Shown here one piece after another: positions 1-7,900 of a stretch of 32,765 nucleotides of DNA (position 1 is its first letter; every line of letters begins with the position of its first letter). Source of the DNA: Mesostigma viride (lineage: Eukaryota > Streptophyta > Mesostigmatophyceae > Mesostigmatales > Mesostigmataceae); contig RPFO01000985.1 of the NCBI GenBank assembly GCA_009746045.1, forward strand, positions 1 to 32,765, given 5' to 3'. The notes under the pieces were generated by a model that made no database searches, was not told the origin of the DNA, and was given only the letters and a program-made list of their open reading frames with translations. Position numbers and translations under genes: made by a program.

Positions 1-1174
1 GGGGGGAGGAGGGGGAGAGGGGGAGAGGGGGAGAGGGGGGAGAGGGGGGAGAGGGGAGAGGGGGAGAGGGGGGAGAGGGGGAGAGGGGGAGAGGGGGAGA
101 GGGGGGAGAGGGGGAGAGGGGGGAGAGGGGGAGAGGGGGAGAGGGGGGAGAGGGGGAGAGGGGGAGAGGGGGGAGAGGGGGAGAGGGGGAGAGGGGGGAG
201 AGGGGGGAGAGGGGGAGAGGGGGAGAGGGGGGAGAGGGGGAGAGGGGGGAGAGGGGGAGAGGGGGGAGAGGGGGAGAGGGGGAGAGGGGGAGAGGGGGAG
301 AGGGGGGAGAGGGGGAGAGGGGGGAGAGGGGAGAGGGGAGAGGGGGGAGAGGGGGGAGAGGGGGAGAGGGGGGAGAGGGGGAGAGGGGGAGAGGGGGAGA
401 GGGGGGAGAGGGGAGAGGGGGAGAGGGGGGAGAGGGGGAGAGGGGGGAGAGGGGAGAGGGAGAGGGGGAGAGGGGGGAGAGGGGAGGGGGGAGAGGGGGG
501 AGAGGGGGGAGAGGGGGAGAGGGGGAGAGGGGGGAGAGGAGGAGGGGGAGGAGGGGGAGGAGGGGGAGGGGGGGAGAGGGGGGAGAGGGGGGAGAGGGGA
601 GAGGGGGAGAGAGGGGAGAGGGGGGAGAGGGGGAGGAGGGGGGAGAGGGGGGGAGGGGGAGGGGGGGAGAGGGGGAGAGGGGGGAGAGGGGGAGAGGGGG
701 GAGGGGGAGAGGGGGGAGAGGGGGGAGAGGGGAGAGGGGGAGAGGGGGGAGAGGGGGAGAGGGGGGAGGGGGGAGAGGGGGGAGAGGGGGGAGAGGGGGA
801 GAGGGGGGAGGGGAGAGGGGAGAGGGGGGAGAGGGGGAGAGGGGGGAGAGGGGGAGAGGGGGAGGGGGGAGAGGGGAGAGGGGGAGAGGGGGAGAGGGGG
901 AGAGGGGGGAGGGGGGAGAGGGGGAGAGGGGGGAGAGGGGGAGAGGGGGGAGAGGGGGAGGGGGGAGAGGGGAGAGGGGGGAGAGGGGGAGAGGGGGGAG
1001 AGGGGGAGAGGGGGAGAGGGGAGGGAGGAGAGGGAGGAGAGGGAGGAGAGGGAGGAGAGGGAGGAGAGGGAGGAGAGGGAGGAGAGGGAGGAGAGGGAGG
1101 AGAGGGAGGAGAGGGAGGAGAGGGAGGAGAGGGAGGAGAGGGAGGAGAGGGAGGAGAGGGAGGAGAGGGGGAGG
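1..1174. repeat. Purine-only GA-rich tract
   Basis: Every base from the left edge to 1174 is A or G on the + strand. The main part is built from irregular 7-9 bp units of the type GGGGGAGA. From about 1020 it changes to a regular 9-bp unit, GGGAGGAGA, repeated about 16 times. It starts at the window edge, so its true length is unknown. Such mirror-rich homopurine DNA can in principle form triplex or G-quadruplex structures; that is inference. No coding sequence is seen in it. Confidence 0.97.
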
Positions 1175-1847
1175 TGACAGGCCAAGCGAAAGACAAGGAA
1201 AACGAGCAGGAAACAAGACAGCTGTCATCAATACATACAAAATACTACATATACATACAAGATACTACATAACAACAATTGTGTTGCGAAGCAGAAAATC
1301 CGCGAAGTCCATAGCCCCAGACAACAGGTGTAACAAAAGCAGCAGCAACACCGCGGAAGGATGTTGCAACAAATCACATGGGAGGAGCACCGACATGATA
1401 ACCATCAGATAACAGCAGTGGAAGCACCACTAGTGCGGCTGCGAGGGCTTATGGTGGGCATCTCGTGTGGACATGTGCAAATGTCAAATGCCCACGGGTG
1501 GTGCACCGTATTGAGAACGTCAAAAGTGTCTTCTGCGCGGCAACTCCTACGAGGACGCTCACATGATTAAGGCCAGTGCATAGGATATTGAAGTCAAACA
1601 CACACCACTCTCTGCTAGATAGAGAGCACTGTGGAATGATTTAAGCCCTCAAATAAATGTCGGTTAGCAGTGGTCATCAGCTGACAGGCCCAGCCTCCTG
1701 GCATATTTTAAACATGGCCATCGTATATCAGCGAAAACCCTTGTGAGGTGGCACCCTGCTACAGCACCGGCACATCCTTGAGCACGAGCAGCTTGGTCCC
1801 ACACGCCACTTCGCAACGCAGTCACCATGTGCGTAGCCGACCCACCC
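1175..1847. other. Unassigned DNA, no gene seen
   Basis: Ordinary mixed-composition sequence begins abruptly after the purine tract. Short open frames exist but none resembles a known protein and none has splice-compatible neighbours. Near 1770 there is a single diverged copy of the CTTGAGCACG motif that is amplified just downstream. Confidence 0.6.
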
Positions 1848-2102
1848 CTTGAGCACGCGCAGCCACATGCCTCTGGAACGACACAAGGAGCGTTGCCTCT
1901 TGAGCACACGCAGCCACACGCCTCTGGAACGACACAAGGAGTGTTGCCTCTTGAGCACGCGCAGCCACATGCCTCTGGAACGACACAAGGAGTGTTGCCT
2001 CTTGAGCACGCGCAGCCACATGCCTCTGGAACGACACAAGGAGCGTTGCCTCTTGAGAACGCGCAGCCACATGCCTCTGGAAAGACACAAGGAGCGTTGC
2101 CA
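1848..2102. repeat. 51-bp tandem repeat, 5 copies
   Basis: Units start at 1848, 1899, 1950, 2001 and 2052 with CTTGAGCACGCGCAGCCACA and differ by only a few substitutions. Because 51 is a multiple of three, several frames on both strands stay open through the array. These are repeat artefacts, not genes. Diverged single motifs CTTGAGCACG(A/T)(A/G)CAG flank the array near 1770, 2137 and 2297, which suggests an older, wider array. Confidence 0.95.
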
Positions 2103-4727
2103 CCCACCTCCTGGGGCACGCACCCACACCTACTCCCTTGAGCACGAACAGATTGGACTCGGTGTCCATATGCTACAAAAACAATCACTCTTTAAGCACG
2201 TGCACAATCTATCGCTCTATTGCCACAACCTCACCTCCTAGAGCATGTGAGGCCCTGTTTCCCTGTGACTGCGCCGACGGGACAAACACCCACCTCCTTG
2301 AGCACGTGCAGCTTGGCCCATGTGGCTGTGTCGGCCGCATTGTTGTTTGTGGAGTAGATGTGCACCTCGTTGTTGTTGGGGCAGAAGGCCACCTCTGGGG
2401 AGAGGGGCAGCGACAGGTTGGACGTGCAGAAATAAGTAATTAGGTGAGAGAAGGGAGTTAAAAAAACTGGTTGGTGACCATGGCACGGCGGCATGTTCAT
2501 CATCACAAACCAGGGTTAACACAGCGTTAATCCAGACATTTAGTAGCTAACTGCCCAGCCCGCCTGCCCGCCTGCCCGCCTATCCGCCTTGTCCTCACGG
2601 ATATTGAAAAATGTATAAAGAAAGTATGGATACTTAAAAAGTTGTGTATAAAGAAAGGCAAGCCGGTAAAAATACCACAGGGACAGTTGCCATCATACCA
2701 GCTACCATCGGTGTGATAGCTCTCCATCGGCTACAGTGCACAAGGAAATGTTCGTCTCCATGAAGGGCATTGCGCATGTCCCAAAGTACCACTTACAGAC
2801 AGCTCAGGTTCAGCACAGCTGCCGTGTGTGAGGGAAGAGTATTATCATGCGCAATGTCTTGTTGGATCCCTAAATAATGAAATGCACAAGAAGATGCCAC
2901 GTGACAGGTGGGTAGCCCACTTCTCATGGCAGACCGCGTCACATACGTGAACTCGTACCCAAGCTGAGGCAAGTGCAGGACGTGAGCATGGTGTAGCTAT
3001 TCCATCATTCCAGCAGATCCGCTGTACTTCGCCCTAGCAAGTACCAAGGCATGCAGCGTTCAGATTATCTATGAATGTACACGAATGCCGGCACTGAACA
3101 TGCCAGGTATGGCATGAAACAAATGACACATCCTGAAGTGAATACGGGACTACACATAAAGAGGAGGGCAATGGCTCCAGGAAGAACATGTAGATAACGC
3201 ATCTCCGGCCATTTGCAAGCCAGCCCTTCTGTCAGGACGATTGCAACAGGACTACACAGGTCGACGAATGCGAATACGTGACCAAGACACTGCAACGCAA
3301 CCATGCTGTCTATACAGAATTGCTAAGAACAGGATCGGAGCCTAGGGGGCATACAGCCGGGTCGATACAAGCCAACGATCTTGCAGGGAATTCCTGCGTG
3401 CAATTGTATGAACCTTGAATCCCTCGAGAAACTGGCTCTAGAGGCACCTATGTGCGTGATGGTCTGCGTGATGAATCCATATGAATGCCGGGCATTGCTG
3501 ATTTCGGGAGTGGTGATTGACCAAACTGCCTTCTGCGCCGTGGTACAAGCAATGCCTTGCTAATAACTCGAGGGAGAATGTGGTAACGCGTCCAAGTAAA
3601 TCAGGCTTACGTGATCGGTCCGCATTCCAGGCGTGACATGTTATTCCCGAGGCCAGCTGATGTACTTTGGATTCCGCCATCCCTCGCTGATTACAATCTC
3701 GGCTGCTGCAACCGGTAAAAGCAAGTCAATCTAATGGAAACGTTTATCCAATGCTCGTCGTGTACAGTTCTAAGGCGGCGGGGCAATTTCCAATGACGTG
3801 TCCGAGTTATCACTATCAAACACAGCAATATGAGTCGTCGCCATTCTAGTTCATGTACCTAATACCTGGTATCACAATACCTTGGTGCTCCCCAAATCGT
3901 GCTGCCCCTGCTCGTCTAAGGTGCGAAGGTAATAATTATCTAAGTCTGTTACCCTTGCCACCTTGCACGTTGCTTGCACCGCTTCATTGCCCGCATGCTC
4001 CCGGCCGGGCTCGGCTGCCCGCATGCTCCCCGGCCCTCCGGAGCCGGGCGCGGGCCTCCGCACGCTGTCGGCCCGCAAAACTACTCATACGACGATGCTG
4101 TTAAGTGCGCATGAGCACATCTCCCAAATCCTTCCGTTCCATGACCGGAAACATCCCGCGCGCTTGCCGCGTGTCGGCTCGATGGTCATCCTCGCACAAG
4201 CTCGCCCACATCACGAGTTCCGGCTGACAGGATTATATGTTGTTCCCGTTCCGTGGTCCCGTTCGTGACGACTCACGAAGCGGAGGTGACCAGCGCATTA
4301 TGCGCTGCAGCCTGCAAGCTCGTAGCAGACTGGAATATGATGAATGCGCCATCTAGGCCGTAGCTGGTATTGTAGTGTGGCACTGCCATTTCAATTGCTT
4401 GCTCGGCTGCTCGAGCGAGTTAAGCGTATCCCTTCCAAATCTCTTGCAGCTTTCCATGGCTTGTTTACATGTGTTGCATCCCTACGCCAGGGGTAGCAGC
4501 ATTGTGTTGTTCTCGTCGTAGTAAAGGAAGATCCAACAATTAATTAGTCCGTGCCGAAACGAATAAATCTAGCAAATGGATTTTAGCGGAGGATGAATTT
4601 TCCTCGCCAGGCTGCCTGGTGCAAAGGTTGTGGGTTTGTTTCTCAGTGTTGAGGTTCTTGTTCCGCCAACACATCAAATCCTGTTTGGATACTCATATTC
4701 TAGCTCAAAGCTGGCGTAGCAAGCAGA
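2103..4727. other. Intergenic region upstream of the kinase-like gene
   Basis: About 2.6 kb with no recognisable protein, RNA gene or mobile element. It includes a short GCCCGCCT run near 2550-2583 and otherwise unique-looking sequence. The promoter and 5' UTR of the gene starting at 4728 must lie at its right end. I see no TATA box or other element there that I could defend. Confidence 0.55.
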
Positions 4728-4922
4728 ATGGAGAACGACATGGATGGGAAGAAACGGCTTGATGGACGTTACTCCGGTCCATATTCTACTAGTGCCGTGG
4801 ATTATAAGATGCAGGAAGAGCTAGGCCGCGACAGGGACGGCTCCACCGTTTGGAGCGCGGTCTACTTGCCTCAAGGGAACATGGTCATGATAAAGATCGT
4901 GGAAGGGCTGACGGCGGCAATG
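4728..4922 (+). CDS. Pseudokinase exon 1 (start, N-lobe)
   Basis: The ATG at 4728 opens 65 codons and ends at ATG|GTGAGC. The segment [10 protein letters not shown] to [11 protein letters not shown] aligns with the first three kinase strands. The beta-3 Lys is kept as residue 56. The second glycine of the loop is replaced by Asp. The next exon needs a phase-1 donor whereas this one ends in phase 0, so the join is unresolved. Confidence 0.7.
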
Positions 4923-7900
4923 GTGAGCGAATTGGCAGCATCTCTCCTCCGCACTTGTCGCCTACACCATCCTTGGCCATGTCCCTCCTCCAACCTTTTT
5001 TTGTTTTCCTTTCCACTCTTTACGCTACCTTCCATTCCAAGGCTTTTACGCACCGAGTTCCCTTCTTGCTTGCTGACGTCAGCCGAAGAGCTCTGCATGC
5101 TGTGATCCTTGCCCATGGTCTCGAGCATTTGCCACCCACCGCAGTTTTCAGCCGTTTCGATATACTCTTTGTGCTGGATGTCTGGCGATGAACTCTCCGT
5201 CATAATTAAGAGATATCAAAAGCCATGGAAAACCTCAGACATCTCTGAAAGGGATCACAATGACTGGACGTGGGGCTAAGATTCGCAAATTGCAGAAGCA
5301 ATTCTTCGTGAGCAAGTGGGTGGGTGGGTGGGCGGGCGGGCGGGCGGGCGGGCGGCGGGCGGGCGGGCGGGCGGGCGGGCGGGCGGCGGCGGCGGGCGGG
5401 CGGGCGGGCGGGCGGGCGGGCGGGCGGGCGGGCGGGCGGCGGGCGGGCGGCGGGCGGCGGGCGGGCGGGCGGGCGGGCGGGCGGGCGGGCGGGCGGGCGG
5501 GCGGGCGGGCGGGCGGGTAGGTGGATGAGTGGGTGGGTGGGCAGGCATAACTGTTGTTGTCAACTCAGAAGATGGGTAACTATGGCATTCTCATCGGCCT
5601 TTTCATGCTATCAAGTCATACTTTCAAGTGCTCCATGTGGGGCATTATGCCACCTGTCATTGCTTGTTGATGCACGTGCTTCCTTCTCATGCATGCCATC
5701 TGGCAGCATGTAGATTGCCATTTCTGCCTCCTGCCTAACTTTCTGTGGCCGAAATTATCCTCTCCGTAGCAGACTTTAGCGTCATCAACTGCAACAGAGG
5801 ATCTCTAGAGTCATGGCCGGGGTCGGATCACCTAGTAAGGGAAAGCAGACAGAGGACACCCTCGTGCGGTCTCGATTCAGAGCTTGATTGTCCAGCCATG
5901 CCTGACCACTAACCTCGAATTCTAGGGTGCTCTCGCTCGCTCCGCCGTGACTGCGCAGCGGGGCAGCATCACGGGTGACGGCGCTCAGCACCACGAACGG
6001 TCCCTGCTCCCCCCCTCTCCCCGCATGACCCCGATGACATCCGTGCTGACAAGGCCATGCACAAATGGGAGAGTGCCGGCCTGTCCCTTCCATTGGTCTC
6101 GTTCACGACCGGCAGCCAGCTGTGGGTGGTCTTCCGCTTCCTCAACGGTGGCCCCTGCAGCAGCATCCTGTCCTCCTGCTTCCCGAAAGGTCTCGATGAG
6201 CCCCTCATCGCGTCGCTGGGCCGCGGCGTCCTGCGCGTGCTCAAGGCGTTGCACGCGGAGGGCTACACACACGGGGACGTGGGGGTAAGCACGCGGTGGC
6301 CCAGCAGTCGGTGCGCTTCCACGCTGCCAGGCCCGTTGCCTGCTCTATCGCTCTATAACCTCGGCCATGTGTTTGTTCAGCGAGCGTCCTGTGTTCCTGA
6401 GCCGTGTAGAATCTTGCATCATCATCAATAAGACAGCAATACTTCGGATTGAAAATTGATACCCGGTTATAGGAGTTTGGCATGGCTGTATTTGACAGAC
6501 TGATGCAGCGAAGCTGTACCTGGTTTTGACCGCGTCGTGCAGCAAACTTTCATACACAAGGTCCCGTGGACACCTCCCGCACCCTTGCACGCGCAGACTT
6601 CTCCACGAAGTTCGTGTGTGTTGACAGGAGTTGGTATTGGCTACCACTGCCATGCAAGCATGTGGGCGTTGCCCCCCCTTGATGGAACCTCGTCGAGTTT
6701 GTGGTATGGCTTGTGCAGTCGTGGGCCTGCATTCCCCCCTCTCAAAGTATCCCCCCTTGCATCCACGTATTCTCACATGGCTCATGTGTCGGCTGCCCCC
6801 CTTCCCCCTCATGGAAACCACCCTCCTTCCCCCCCCCAGGCGGCCAGCATCTACTTGGAGGCCTACCCGCCAGACCCCTCCTCCTGCAAGCCCTCATCGA
6901 GCAAGCCCTCGTCAAGCAAGGCCTCGTCGAGCATGGCATCCACCAGCGCCGTCAGCGCGGTGGCAACCGGCGGCATGCGGGTGCTGGGCACCACGTTCAA
7001 TGCGCTGACAGGCACACGCACCTTCCTGCCGGGGTCCAAGCCCTGGCTCTCGACCAGCACGCCCAGGTGAGGGTCCTCGGTGACAGATGATAGAGGTGAG
7101 CCACGGTGGGGTGGCTGGCGGAGGTGAGAGCCCACAGTGGCAAGTGGGGACGGACATGCACTAGCACACCCAGGTGAGAATCCATGGTCACGGCTGAAAG
7201 TGGTGAGCCATGGTGTGTGTGGGGGGAAAGGTGGACCACGCCCAGGCGCATGCCCCCGTCTGTCTGTTGGTGCATCCATTCCTCCCATCCATCATGACGC
7301 CACACGCCATCATCCGTCACAGCATCCGATCCATCCCACGAATATCTGTTTGCTGTTCATCAACTCAACGTTTGTGCCCCTGCCATTCGTCTGCCGTCCG
7401 CTCCTCCCTCCCCCTCAACGTGTGCCACCCACACATCGCCCTTCCACTGCTTGGTCCATCCATCGGTCATCACCTGGCTACCCCGTTTGCTTGCCTGCCC
7501 CTTGCCCCTTGCCCCTTGCCCCTTGCCCCTTGCCCCTTGCCCCTTGCCCCTTGCCCCTTGCCCCTTGCCCCTTGCCCCTTGCCCCTTGCCCCTTGCCCCT
7601 TGCCCCTTGCCCCTTGCCCCTTGCCCCTTGCCCCTTGCCCCTTGCCCCTTGCCCCTTGCCCCTTGCCCCTTGCCCCTTGCCCCTTGCCCCTTGCCCCTTG
7701 CCCCTTGCCCCTTGCCCCTTGCCCCTTGCCCCTTGCCCCTTGCCCCTTGCCCCTTGCCCCTTGCCCCCTGCCCCCTGCCTCTTGCCCCTTGCCCTCATCA
7801 CTGTTTGCATACAGTGACGACATGCTTGCATTCGGCATGCTGCTGATGGAGCTGGCGACGGGGGAGCCGCCCACGTCCCCTGAGGTGAGCACGCGTTGGC

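Noticed and set aside
1664-2241. Overlapping open frames on both strands at the 51-bp repeat
   Set aside because: Period divisible by three keeps several frames open at once; there is no homology or splice support.
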